DNA of 64,000 nt from Ceriagrion tenellum (lineage: Eukaryota > Arthropoda > Insecta > Odonata > Coenagrionidae), in the NCBI GenBank assembly GCA_963169105.1, contig OY720639.1, forward strand, positions 84,116,593 through 84,180,592, read 5' to 3'. Positions 11,970 to 22,688 of the stretch are shown here, in pieces. The translations under genes were made by a program, and so were the position numbers. Every line of letters starts with the position of its first letter. Position 1 is the stretch's first letter. The notes beneath the pieces were generated by a model. It did no database searches. It had not been told where the DNA came from and was given only the letters and a program-made list of their open reading frames with translations.

Positions 11970-13870
11970 AGGATCGAAATTCTATTGGAAAACTTCCCCG
12001 ACACTAGAGAATAAAACCCTGGCTACCGGGCTTATTCTTATACTATCATCTAGATCTGATTACATCAGTTCCCATTCACTTATGATAAATACGCACACAC
12101 TTCAGTGCTCGAAAAAATGTGTGATTGTGCAATAAAATCAGCAGAATCTGCTCAGGAGCTAGATTTCTAACATGCGATGATGCCAAAGTTTTAAAATATT
12201 GCTCTCGCCGACTTTGAAGGCGCAAATAAATAAGGATGCACATTACTTGTGCAATCTCGATATTCAAGGTAACAAGTATGGAACATGCTTTTCAGAATTT
12301 GAAATGTGCGTTTTCAACTCTGCTATCGCAGACTGTGAGTCAACGTAGCGCTTAAAACCAATCACTGCCAAGGTGTTCTTTATGGCACAGCGTAAAAAAG
12401 ATGATGCATCGACTTTTTGATGAGAGTGTATCAGCCGAAGAGAATGAAATTTGATTTTTATGACTTTAAACCGCACAAAGATTTTTATGAGTGAGAAAAA
12501 TGAGGGTCGATTGTAAAATATATTAAGTAGTCAGTATGGGACGAAAGACGTTTATAGCTATCGGTGCACATGTACCAAACCGTGATGAATTATACAGCAG
12601 CCCTAAAAAAATTTCATCGGTTCTGCGTCACCTTTAGGCGATTAGAAACTCGTAAACTCTGTCCGTTGTTCACTCGATGCGTTTTTCTTCAATACTAAAT
12701 TAAGGCTTATCATTGATGGTGAAGGTAAACTTTAGGCATATTAGTTTTTCACTCACGCAAAATTGAATTTCAGCGCGTAATATGAACTCAATGGCACCAT
12801 CAACGGCTTTGTAAGGCTAGTTCATCAAATTTTTGTTCGCTTTTTATATTCCTAAATTCCTTTACGAAATCATGAAACAATATTTCGAATCATGAGACAA
12901 ACAGCAAAAATTATACTCCACAAAATAATATGATACTTGTTCAATGCACGACGAGAAAAATAATATTTTTGTTGGATTTCAAAAAGTTTCTCGGTATTAG
13001 AGTAAACCATAAACCAAATCTGTAAGCAGAAAAGTTAGTGCTAATTGTCCATCACAAGAGGGAAACAAACGCGAACTACACCGATAGCAGGGTAAAATGT
13101 GAACGACTGCAATAATGGTCTTATAAGTAACTCCTTGAGCTGGTACCGGGAAAACTGGTTCACCCAAACCGTTATGTACGTAGCACGATTCCAGCGGGTT
13201 TCTGAACACCGAATCTCCACTCACCAAGAATAAGAGATAGTTTGTACCGTTAATCTGAAGTTTACACCACACAATATATGGTAGATAAATTCATATGACC
13301 TAGTAGTGAATTTAGAATCGGAGAGAATATGAATCGAACTCAAATGCACGTGGAAAATGAACACATGCTGAGCCTGCATGAAAAAGGAAATCATATGATT
13401 AGGATGAATAATCTGAAGCTTTTCCGGCTAATCATACAAAGAAGGTTTCTTGGGTGTTCCACCAGGTATTGCTTAGCAGTATAATCATTCTTGGCGATCA
13501 CTTGAAATGTTATTAACCTCACCAATACTTGATTTACCATACTACTTGTGACTACGATTAACATTTTTATATGCTAGGTTATTTTTTGTATAAAAGTAAA
13601 TCGGACTGAAAAAAAACACAATGAATATTTTGGGTATTAAGAAATAGCCATGACAAAAAGACAGGTGAGAGAGGGCTTTCGGCGTACGAAAATGCGGCTG
13701 GAGGGGAAACGGAAGACAGAAGAGCTAGCGAAATTGAAATGGTCGAGTGAAACATTTTTCAACAGTATTTCGTGATCATGGATAGCTGTATATAGTTTGA
13801 CATCCATGTAAAAGATTTCCAACGGCGACTGCAGGCGTATAATTACGCACATTTTAGTTGTGATTCCCAA
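11970..13870. other. Unassigned 1.9-kb stretch
   Basis: The longest frame is 91 codons on the minus strand (12997-13272) with no recognisable domain. A donor-like GTGAGT at about 13220 (minus) is not enough to call an exon. No transposon signature is seen. Confidence 0.55.
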
Positions 13871-14098
13871 TTAAGGCCTAGCTACACGATACATTAACCC
13901 GTACAAGTTAACGTGCTAACGCATGAATGCGTAAATTAACGTGAGAATTCACTGTGTACCCACACCAACTAATACGGATTCATGAATGCGTGAACAAGAA
14001 AATCGAACATGCCCTATTTGGTTCATTCATTGGTACATGAACTTGTACATGGACACGTACGGGTTAATGGGTTTATGTATTGTGTAACCAGGTCTTAA
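13871..14098. mobile_element. MITE-C: 228-bp TTAA-bounded inverted-repeat element
   Basis: The left end reads TTAAGGCCTAGCTACACGAT. The right end read in reverse gives TTAAGACCTGGTTACACAAT, so the terminal repeats match at most positions. Inverted similarity continues inwards through ATTAACCCGTAC blocks, making the whole element nearly palindromic. TTAA lies at both ends (13871-13874 and 14095-14098), which is the piggyBac target-site pattern. There is no coding capacity, so it would depend on a transposase supplied elsewhere. Confidence 0.8.
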
Positions 14099-14574
14099 AG
14101 GATGCAGAATACACGCCATGAAGCGATTCCTCAAGCTCCGCACATTTACTTCATTCATCTCGCATTCACATGCCCGAAGGAGATCTAGCTCCCCCATCCA
14201 TCATCGCGTTAATTCCATTCCCTCATTCACTACAATCTCAACTAGGGCCTATTCTAGTTACTTTCTTCCTGCACCTGTGACGAAACCCGGGTCGTAAGCA
14301 ATAAATCAATTTACTGGACCATTACTAGAGTATTTTAATTTCCGATATGGAGAGGTTACACATAGTCCAGCCTGAAGTTATTATGTTAAGAATGAAACTG
14401 CTTAGTTCTTTCCACCAATATATTTAACCATAAATCAACCGGTTAGTTATTATACCTGAAGTTATTAGTTATATTATGGTAATTTCATCATCAGCAGGTA
14501 CCTGATAATGATGTAAATACATCGAACCTAGTTCGCAGTAAAATTTATTTCTGTGGATAATTGAAAATTTCTTA
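14099..14574. other. Unassigned DNA
   Basis: No recognised feature. The sequence shifts towards purine-rich composition at its right edge. Confidence 0.5.
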
Positions 14575-15080
14575 CTTCTGAATAATAGGCATGTAGGTTA
14601 AAAAGGGGAGAGGAAAAGGAGAAGAAAGAATTAAAAGGGAACACCAGATGGATACCACCGAGGGAGTAAGTGAGACGGAGAAAAAATATGGGATATCGCT
14701 GTCATCCACTCGTCCCGTGAGTGAGAAGTTGGATTTTTTTCCACAGGACGGGAGTGGAAGCGATAAGAAACTTAGTGGAAAGTGTTGTGCGAGTGTGATG
14801 GGAGAGGGGTTAAAAGAGGAGACCGGAGAAGTAGGGGACGTGCCACGAATTTCCCCGGGAGACGCACGCGGGGAAGCCGGGAGGGCGAGGGTGGAGGGCC
14901 GAGGACGGAGGGAAAGAGGAAGACGGGAGCGGGAGCGTTGGAAGCAAGGAATGAGGGGGGCGGGGACAATGGCCACCGGGAGTTGTAGCGGAGAAGAGGA
15001 AGGAAAAGACCCGGAGCCTTTTGCTTTGTGTGGACGGGGAGGCCAGAGAAGAGTGGTGACGTGATGCGGCCGGAAATTTT
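14575..15080. other. GC-rich, strongly purine-skewed block
   Basis: The plus strand is dominated by G and A (GGAGAGG, GAAGAGG, GGGAGCGGGAGCG) with many CpG dinucleotides. Long frames are open on both strands over the same bases (14572-15141 minus, 189 codons; 14648-15064 plus, 138 codons). Both are low-complexity Ser/Pro-rich or Gly/Glu/Arg-rich, so neither should be called a gene without transcript evidence. It may be a promoter, an enhancer or a first exon. Confidence 0.45.
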
Positions 15081-15169
15081 CCGGGGTATGTGACCGATGG
15101 AGGTCATCGTTGGACTTGGAAAGGAAATCGGTGCGAGACACAGATCGGTATGTTTCATCATAAAAAAAA

Positions 15170-15300
15170 ACATATGATTGATGCTAGAAGAAAAAGCAAA
15201 GGGAAAGCTACCAGGAAGTAAGGGAACAAGCATTACATAGGTAAGTGTGGAGGGCTGCAGTCAACCAATTTTAGGACTGAAAGACAAATGATGATGTAGA
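15170..15300 (+). mobile_element. 3' tail of the second LINE type
   Basis: Contains GGAAAGCTACCAGGAAGTAA, GTGTGGAGGGCTGCAGTCAA and a final CAAATGATGATG. It is the same 3' end as the minus-strand copies at 15690 and 46065. No ORF body is left apart from a few codons. Confidence 0.6.
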
Positions 15301-15689
15301 ACTATCATAATTGATAGACCACTTATGAAAATTAAAACCGCGATATCATTTGAAAGTGAAGAATAATAACAGTTATCAACTCCAATTCTGCCAACGACTC
15401 TCTAGATCTTTGATTCATTGTACTATCATCTAAACCATTTTTCCGTACCCTCCGTTGCTCCTTTCTGTGTATTCCTTACTAACCCCATGCGTCCCTCTCC
15501 CCCAAAAACCCCTTTTGTGCCTCAGGGACCGCACCCATTCAACAAGTTCGATTTTCCCCGCTTTTCACATGACTCTCTCTCCCTCATCATGCAGGGCAGA
15601 AGATTTGATGCGGGAAATAAACAAAATAGAAAAGTAAGGAGGAGGATGTATTTTTTTTAACTGGTAAGAGCGAAAAGAGTGTCATAATT
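15301..15689. other. Unassigned DNA, pyrimidine-rich centre
   Basis: The plus strand is C+T-rich at about 15440-15600. Two overlapping frames there are compositional. Nothing is recognised. Confidence 0.5.
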
Positions 15690-16110
15690 GGTCGTTCAAT
15701 CAAGATTGATTGACTGCAGCCCTCCACCCTTCCCTTTCTTATGCTAGTTCCCTCACTTCCTGGTAGCATTTTCTTTGTACTTTCCACTTCATTTGGCCCA
15801 TATACTTATTCCTGGGTCTTCCTCTGGGGTCTTTTTCCTCTATTTTACCTTCAATTATATTCTTCACACACGCATTGCGCCTCAGAGTATTTCCAATCCA
15901 ACTTGTTCTAGTTTTCTGTAAAGGGTTCAATTTGATCCTCTCTCTTTTATTCTTCAGTACACTTCATCATTTTTTATTTTATCCGTCCATTTTATCTTCA
16001 GTATCCTCCTCTAGCACCAGGTTTTGAAGGCATCTAGTCTCTTCTATTCTGCTTTACCAAGGGTCTAAGCTTCCAGTCCACTGAGTGCCAAGCTCCACAC
16101 GAAAGTTTTC
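15690..16110 (-). mobile_element. Endonuclease/RT-type LINE, ORF2 C-terminal remnant
   Basis: On the minus strand, with frameshifts, the translation passes from a tail-domain stretch around 16000-16100 (FVWSLALSGLEA, RLDAFKTWC, ILKIKWTDKIKND) to the open frame 15739-15930, which includes TSWIGNTLRRN, IIEGKIEEKDPRGRPRNKY and CYQEVRELA. This matches the C-terminal zone after the RT domain in LINE ORF2 proteins with a YGSETW-type motif and a W-I/M-G-H-x-L-R motif. It is 5'-truncated and broken, and it ends near 15690 in ATTGATTGAACGACC. Confidence 0.8.
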
Positions 16111-16113
16111 TCC

Positions 16114-16290
16114 TACTGATTCCTAGAGTGTAACGCAGCTGAATTAGAAGCTACTTGAAGGTTGGGGGCCGCTAGACACTTTAATTGCATCTTTATTTCT
16201 CATACTGTTTCCTAGAGTGTAACCTTGCTAAAGTAGGAGCTACTAGAAGGTTTGGAGCTGCTGGAGACTTTATTTGTATCAAAGTTTCTT
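16114..16290. repeat. Two-copy 89-bp tandem duplication
   Basis: Units start at about 16114 and 16203, sharing TTCCTAGAGTGTAAC, GCTACT.GAAGGTT and GACTTTA blocks at moderate identity. It lies just upstream (in minus orientation) of the LINE remnant and may derive from it or from its target. Confidence 0.7.
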
Positions 16291-16947
16291 TTTGATTGGT
16301 ATCAAAATATACAATCGGTGACTGACGATTACTGCTCCAGCCACCACAAGGAGTGAGAGGTTTTGGCAGGTTAGAACACTCATTGCAATGCCGATGATTT
16401 CCAGTTCGAATAGCGTTCCTGGTCAATGAATATGCCTCGCTTTGAATTTCGCATATTTTCATTTACATCCTAGGGAACGACGCCACTGAAGTTACTTCGC
16501 AGTCGCAGTTCTTTGAGTTGGGGCACATAAATGTATTCGAAATAAAATCATCGTCATACATGAGCACAGAAAAATAATTCTGCAAAAAACGAAATGACAA
16601 CGACATCATAGTATTTAAAAAAAATGTGATTCCGACAGGGAAATAAGGCTCATTACTGTGGGTGGCAACTAGTTGTCACTCGAGCTACTATTCCCAAATT
16701 ACATTGTCATATTTACGCAACACGACAGTATCTCCCACTCTTATTTGTCTCCATAATGAGAATGCAATCCGAGAGATGTGATCCCAGTTCACATTCCAAA
16801 ACCTTTCTGCCTCCTCCACGACCCCCACTTTGACCCTTGACCTCTTCCAACTTCTGCTACCCTCCCCTCCAATTACGCGTCATTTTCCATCGAGGGGAAC
16901 AGCTGGCTAAGGACGAGAAAAAAAGACATTGAGCCGCATCCTTCTAC
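16291..16947. other. Unassigned DNA
   Basis: Nothing recognised. A short C-rich stretch lies at about 16800-16880. Confidence 0.5.
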
Positions 16948-17150
16948 ACGTACATAATACTCTGCGAGCCGTCGTATGGGCGTGAGGCACGGGGTGTTAG
17001 GACACATCCGTTTAAAGATATAAGGTTTTGGGAGGTGAAATGGTGACATGTATTTAGTGGAGCTCAGTTTTTATTGTGATCGCTTATGGTGCGCGGAAAG
17101 AACGAGTTTTTGCATCTGTCTGTTCGGCAATGTACATCTCATCGTTGATC
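16948..17150 (-). mobile_element. CR1-like LINE 3' UTR fragment
   Basis: Minus-strand copy of the CR1-like tail: GTGCGCGGAAAGAACGAG, ACTGAGCTCC, TTTCACCTCCCAAAACC and GTCCTAACACCCCG are all recognisable as reverse complements. Only the last codons and the 3' UTR remain. Confidence 0.75.
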
Positions 17151-17999
17151 ATAATTTATAATTGACTTGATCATAATTGTGTCTTATTAGCCAAAATATA
17201 CAAGCATGTATAAAATTTTTAAAAGGAACTATTTAACAATCTCATTGCTAGGTGTTGTGAAAATAGCATCAAACAAAAGCTGCAAGATAAAATTTATGAT
17301 GCATTCAAACACTAATGAAGCTAACACCATCTATTACATTTAAACCAATAACATTTAAGGCACAAGTACCCAGGGGCCAGGACAACTCCTTGCCCTCCCC
17401 CGACAGATACCATGTACCTCATTCCATTCCCATGGAAAGTTTTTATAACCTCGAATACTTTACGACCTGATTCCTCGCCGAAATTGTCCCAGGTCACTCC
17501 ATACGTATCGCCTTCCTGATTGGGTTTTGCCGGCGTTTTGGCTGTTGACAGGGAGCCTTTATTGATTCACGGTCGTCTGGGATAAACTACTCGCGCACCC
17601 TACCTAAGCCATCGTGCATGAAACCGACAAACCGACCGATGCATGGGACATCGATCTCTTATGAAATAAATTAGATATCATGACTGATGGTATTCGATCT
17701 TTCGTACTAAATTCGAGTTTGATCAGTACTATCGATGTTCCTGCCCTTTGATTGTGCCCTGATGATGATACGTTTCTAATCTCATTTTACTGGCTGTACT
17801 CGCAGAGAGCGGGGGTATTGCGTTTGCGTTAAGTCTATAATCAACCACTTATATCCGGGGTTTTCAGTTGCCATGGTGTATAAAACTGTTTTGTCTTCAG
17901 TTGTAATTATAAATTTATAATCTAACAACTATCAATACATAAAACTGTATTAGGAACATAGGAATATGTATATAGAAAGTATATGTACATAGAAAGATA
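17151..17999. other. Unassigned DNA with a mixed-composition middle
   Basis: About 17400-17850 keeps more CpG and more balanced composition than its flanks, including GCCGGCGTTTTGGC and clustered ACCGAC motifs. No coding frame stands out. Possibly regulatory, unproven. Confidence 0.4.
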
Positions 18000-18092
18000 T
18001 ACCCGTAGGTAAGGGAACTAGTATTAGATGGGGAAGTGTGGAGGGCTGTAGTCAACCAATCTTAGGATTAAACGACCAATGATGACCACTGT
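18000..18092 (+). mobile_element. 3' tail of the second LINE type
   Basis: AAGGGAACTAGTATTAGATG, GTGTGGAGGGCTGTAGTCAA and TTAGGATTAAACGACCAATG match the 3' ends at 15170, 15690 and 46065. Only the 3' terminus is present. Confidence 0.65.
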
Positions 18093-18616
18093 ATTGCCTA
18101 CAAGTTTGTATATCACATTCTTTGAGTTCCACTGCCAATGCTCATATTATAACTTTTAGTAAATCAATACAAATAATTAAGCTTGGATAAAATAATTGTT
18201 TTAATTCCTATTATTCAAGACGCTAGTAGTTGTGTGTCTTAATGTTATCTCTGACTATAACAAGCATCTACAATCGAGGAGGATTATGAATGTTTCTAGC
18301 ATTAAGTCCTCTTATGGCAAATCCATTTCCAATTCGGATATATAATCACGGCTTAGAGTAATATCATTGGGATTTCTCCAGCTGCTGTGCGATACTATAA
18401 CAGTTTCTAAATACTACTACCAGGAAAAATGGATGCCAGACTATATTCCATGAAAGAAGAAACCGTAATCGGTTGTGTACTAATTGCTATCCCTGTTGAG
18501 AACTAATGTTTACACATCGAAGTACCCGTTATATGCAATTAAAAAGGCTACTGCTTTAGAAGTCGATTTCATGTGTAATCCAATAATGTAATAATAATAA
18601 GTGGCGGGGCTTATGT
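18093..18616. other. Unassigned AT-rich DNA
   Basis: Nothing recognised. Confidence 0.5.
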
Positions 18617-19345
18617 GTACATCTACATCTACGTAATACTCTGCGAGCCACCACGAGGGTGTGTGGCAGGGGTGAAGATCACAAACATGCACTATTGCCA
18701 TGCAAGTAGGTTATTTAAGGGAGACATGCTAGAGAACAGGGTCACATGCAGCTATATGGTTAGTATCTACATAATAAGAAAGGGATTACTGGTTGTTATT
18801 ACATGCATCATGCACTTCAGACTACTCTAACTATATTTCACCTACCTATCCCTTTGCTACGCTGACTATTGTTCTCTCTTATAGTACGCGGGAAAAATGA
18901 TATTTTAAATCTATCGGTACGACAATCTATCTCTCTAATCTTGCTAATCTGATCAAACGTAGTATAATACGCAGGGGTTCTCAATATATATCTAACGTCA
19001 TCTGTGAACAACTCTTTCGAATTTACTTAAAAGGTTTAACCTAAATTTTAACCTGCGTTTTGATAGTAATTCTCATCCTAGTTCTTCTATTATATTCGTA
19101 ACACTTATACAATTATCACAACGGCCTTTAACAAATCTAGCGGATCTCCTTTGCACACGCTCTAATTCTTTTATCATAACTTCCTCGTACGGATCCCATA
19201 TACTAGCGGCATATTCTATATGAGGCCTGACAAGTGTAAAATAGCTTCTTTCTCGTACTCTCTCATCTCATTTGCCTAGAACCCTTTTTACGAATCCTAA
19301 TCTACGGTTTGCTACACTAGTTATTTCCCTGCCCTACACTAGTTA
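18617..19345 (-). mobile_element. CR1-like LINE, ORF2 C-terminal third plus 3' UTR
   Basis: Reading the minus strand from 19345: NRRLGFVKRVLG, then LVRPHIEYAASIWDPYE, LERVQRRSARFVKG, and an LLSKRRLKFRLNLLSKF-like segment, interrupted by a few stops. This order (palm-distal helix, LVRP.IEYA..WDP, then an arginine-rich RR..A.F and RR...RL..L) is the standard C-terminal layout of CR1/Jockey-type ORF2. The 3' end is a TGTAGATGTAGATG repeat at 18617-18640. It is a different subfamily from the 10666 and 48530 copies, with a longer coding remnant. Confidence 0.85.
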
Positions 19346-19355
19346 TTTCCCTGTA
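19313..19355. repeat. 22-bp tandem duplication
   Basis: The unit CTACACTAGTTATTTCCCTG plus CC occurs twice head to tail at the 5' edge of the minus-strand LINE fragment. Confidence 0.8.
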
Positions 19356-20335
19356 GGAGTGGAGTACAAAGTAGAATTGAATGGAGAAAAATCAGTATTG
19401 CGGTGGCCATAAAAATTACTTTTTTATGAACATACTTATCGATTTTTATCAATTTTTTCAAACCACTAAAAATTCAGTATGGTAAAAACCGTAATCTTTG
19501 GTGTAATGAACTAAGTACCTAGCTGTGATGAACTTAATTTCACGGGTTTACTTTTTGCGTGCTACAACAGACACATTAGAAACTTACGTGAACTACAATA
19601 AAATACAGCTGGTTATATTGAAAGGAATTAGGTTTATGAAACGTACTCGTCAAGCCTGAGGATGCTAAGTCCAGCTAAAGTTTTACAATGTATTCCACTG
19701 TGGGTTTCATTTTCCCGTTAACTTACAAATATAGGTTGATACGTTAAATACATGTTGAAACAAGGTGAGTCCGCAATTATCAGATGCTCTCCTTGTCATC
19801 ATGCACGATACTCATTTATTTTAATAGAAAATATGTCACTGTAATAGAAATTGAAATTGGAGTATTCATCATAAAAACATTTTCAAGCTCCTAAATCACC
19901 CACAAAAACGTTCATTACAGGAAAAACAATTTAAAGAAATAGTTATTCACTTAAATACACATTAAAGTAATGACTTACGAAACAGCTAGCGATGGATCCT
20001 CATTTTTTCCGAGCAATAATTGTGAGCAGCAAATATTTTAACTCACCTGTAAAAGAGAAGATAAAAATTGCGTTAGCCACGAGATAAAAATTAGCATACC
20101 TGATTTATTTAATTACAATAATTTTATATAAAATATTGCGAATGGCGCCACAGCATTATATTTGCCGTTCGTGCGAAAATTCATTAAAGAAAATGCGGAA
20201 ATGACCCTCTGCCAGTCCAATTTATCAACTGTGAATGTGAATTTAGTATATTCAACAACATATAAGACGTTTATCAATAGAAAATTCCAAAATAACTGTT
20301 TAATTCGACAATTTTCGATACCATTCAAGGAGTTG
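19356..20335. other. Unassigned AT-rich DNA
   Basis: No element or exon recognised. Confidence 0.5.
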
Positions 20336-20822
20336 ATACGGTAGTGCGAGCGAGATAGTTCCCTGATCATAATAGTGACCATATTCGAATTTTACCTTTT
20401 AACTTCAACAGCTGTGGGACACACGAATTAAATTTTTCATTATTTTTGATGCAATAATGTAGTTTTAAATCACAGAGATCGTAAGTAATCAAGTGAAAAT
20501 ATCCAAATAAATGTTTAACTTGACTCATTTTTTTCACGCGGTACGCTTGAAACTCCATCAAACGGAAGGTTTATTGTGATCCCGAAGAATTTACTGTGGA
20601 AACAATAAAATTAATTTTCAAAAATAGTTGAGAAAACACACAAACTACACAGTTACTTTTTTGGCGAGACCTAAGTGTTAGAAATTCCTCATTTGTTAAA
20701 TGAGGTCTCTCTGGAGTGTATATACGTACCATTTCCCATTTAAAAGGGATGGTATTTTCTGGCACATATCTCGGAAAGTAATGTGGTAAGGGATTGAAAT
20801 TTTTGTTTCAAAGGAAGGGTAG
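20336..20822 (+). mobile_element. MITE-A copy, right end missing
   Basis: Starts with ATACGGTAGTGCGAGCGAG, a decayed form of the family end TTAAGGTAGTTTGAGCGAG, followed by the diagnostic ATAGTTCCCT. It is collinear with the 22689 and 35650 copies as far as a GAAGGGT motif near the right side, then stops where MITE-B begins. Internal frames in both strands are chance. Confidence 0.75.
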
Positions 20823-21301
20823 AAAAAGGAGCACTGTACACAACGGCCGAAAAGGCGTCTTCAGACGCCGAAGCACTTATTTTTCATGGCTCTGATCTGT
20901 CGTTTTCACAGGGCTAATTATTAAGGATGGATATTTAAAATATGTGTAGTAACTTTCGTTTTTTGCTGAGTACATAATTATTTCAACCATCGAAGAAACG
21001 CGAATTCGTCAAAAGTCAGTTGACCGCCACGACGCATAGGTCGTATATATCTTAAATTCCTTGCAGTTTCTGTGAGTGAAAATAGTTCAACTCTATGGAA
21101 GACAATCTAACAGTTAAAAGCTACATACGATAATACTGCAGGGGAAATTCTCGTAAAAACCCCTGCAACACATTTTACAGAGTGCCATCAGTGGCGTTAT
21201 TGTCCGCGGTAAGTAATGGAGGGAAAAGTGAAGATCTCTTCTAGGCTGCGGTAGAAGCGTTATCTAAAGGGCATTTTTGGCCGAGGCATGTAGCCCCCTA
21301 A
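20823..21301 (-). mobile_element. MITE-B, near full length
   Basis: Minus-oriented copy of a roughly 480-500-bp family. Its right edge reads TTTTTGGCCGAGGCATGTAG then CCCCCTAA, the reverse complement of the family start TTAGGGGGCTACATGCCTCG. The left edge gives a diverged version of the same terminus (CTGTACACAACGGCC). Internally it keeps GCGGTAGAAGCG and TGCCATCAGTGGCG, shared with 44914 and 57714. No coding capacity is seen. Confidence 0.8.
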
Positions 21302-21793
21302 ATAGTTGCATTATGAGCGTTCTTCAAAATATGTTCAGGTACAAAATATATTCGGTCTTCCAGTTTGACATTTTATGCGATGGAAGCGAAGAAAAAATAC
21401 GATGAAAAAAATACCGTTATGGAAAAATAAAGATGAACGTTATGTTTTTCGAACTGTCGACGTATTTAAAAAAAAATTTAAATGAAAAAAATGTATCTCT
21501 TTCACCGCAAATCCAAGTTTGGACCACATTTTAAAGCCCTTAGACGCCAAAAATCGTCGACTAACCACTTTAAAGATGACGTTATTTCGATCAGCAAACA
21601 TCCCCGTAAGCATTCAAAATAATTTGATCACACTAGCCGCAAAACCCATCCCAATTGGGCGTCATCTTCGCATGCCCATCGCACTTGACTGAGGGAGCGA
21701 CGGTTTTCAAATTGCCATCCCAATGAACCGACCAGATAAATAAAAAAAATATTCGACACGATCCAACCTGACCGATTGTGTGATGGGAGCGAA
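21302..21793. other. Unassigned DNA
   Basis: A-rich stretches without a recognised element. Confidence 0.5.
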
Positions 21794-21860
21794 GGAAAAA
21801 AAATGATGGAAAAAAAATGATGGAAAAAAAATGATGGAAAAAAAATGATGGAAAAAAATA
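21794..21860. repeat. 14-bp minisatellite, four units and a partial
   Basis: The unit GGAAAAAAAATGAT repeats at 21794, 21808, 21822 and 21836, with a truncated fifth at 21850. The units are identical. Confidence 0.9.
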
Positions 21861-21894
21861 GAAGACCGTTAATTGGAACCGATTGAAAACGGCT

Positions 21895-22235
21895 TTTGCG
21901 AGCGAGAGAGAGAGAGAGAGCTGTATACCACTCCTGACAGGGAAACGATGCATTTTGACGAGTTAAAACGGACGGGGGAGGTAGGTAGATTCGGCGATGA
22001 TGGAGGAATTAGCGATTGAGCGTGGCGAGTCGTGGGGAGAAAAAAAAATCCGAGCAGGTGAGTGCGATTGAAGTGAAAGGTAGGGGACCGGAAGACAAAA
22101 AAAAAAAGAAAAAAGTTGAAATGCGCACGAGGGGAATGAGCGAGGAGGGGGGGCTCGGAAGGGTCTCGACGAGGGCGTTAAAGCGCGTAAGCGAAAAGCG
22201 ATAATGACAAGGGCGCCACCCCCGCGGGGCAAGCC
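21895..22235. other. GAGA tract and purine-rich block
   Basis: A (GA)n run at 21904-21920 is followed by purine-rich sequence with poly-A clusters at 22040-22048 and 22096-22108 and several CpGs. The open frames on both strands are low-complexity. GA repeats are known binding sites of GAGA-type factors in insects, but function here is inference. Confidence 0.45.
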
Positions 22236-22473
22236 GAGGTTTGCGCCTGGGTGTCAATGGCCCTGGAATGGGAGTTAATGTCTGTGTGGAGAGGGACTAA
22301 TGCGTCACCTCCTCGTATCACCTTTTCTCCTCCCCGCCCTTGGGTATGCATAACGGGGCGAGAGTAAAGTGACGTTCGACTGAAAAAAAATGAACGATCA
22401 AATAAACCGTTCGCCAGGAATGGGATCTGAACTCAGGTCCTCCTAATTTGCACTTGCTGGAAGGAGTAGTAGG

Positions 22474-22686
22474 TACAGTCACTTCAAAAAGTATCGTGAC
22501 ACTCTACGCTAGCGGTTCGTATAGGTCAGATGTGGAAGCTCAAAATACGTTGGCTATCCTGACCTACCTCTGGTGGCTATGTCCCTCTTGACTTTCAATA
22601 AATATGCTAGCTAGCATGCATGCATATCGCGACGCACCATGCACCGCTAGCATGGTTGTGTCGCGATACTTTATGAAGTGACTGTA
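22474..22686. mobile_element. Tc1/mariner-type MITE of about 209 bp
   Basis: The left end (22476 on) reads CAGTCACTTCAAAAAGTATC. The right end read in reverse gives CAGTCACTTCATAAAGTATC, and the match continues to about 27 bp with two differences. Both ends are flanked by TA (22474-22475 and 22685-22686), the target duplication of Tc1/mariner elements. There is no transposase ORF. The middle holds GCTAGCTAGCATGCATGCAT. Identity between the ends suggests fairly recent activity compared with its neighbours. Confidence 0.88.
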
Positions 22687-22688
22687 CA

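Noticed and set aside
12997..13272. 91-codon minus-strand frame with a GTGAGT donor-like site and a CAG acceptor-like site nearby
   Set aside because: The bounded exon would be only about 30 bases and the protein has no recognisable domain; transcript data would be needed.
14572..15141. 189-codon open frame on the minus strand, the longest in the window
   Set aside because: The product is low-complexity Ser/Pro/Leu and another 138-codon frame is open on the opposite strand; a strong purine skew explains both. No domain, signal peptide or splice context.
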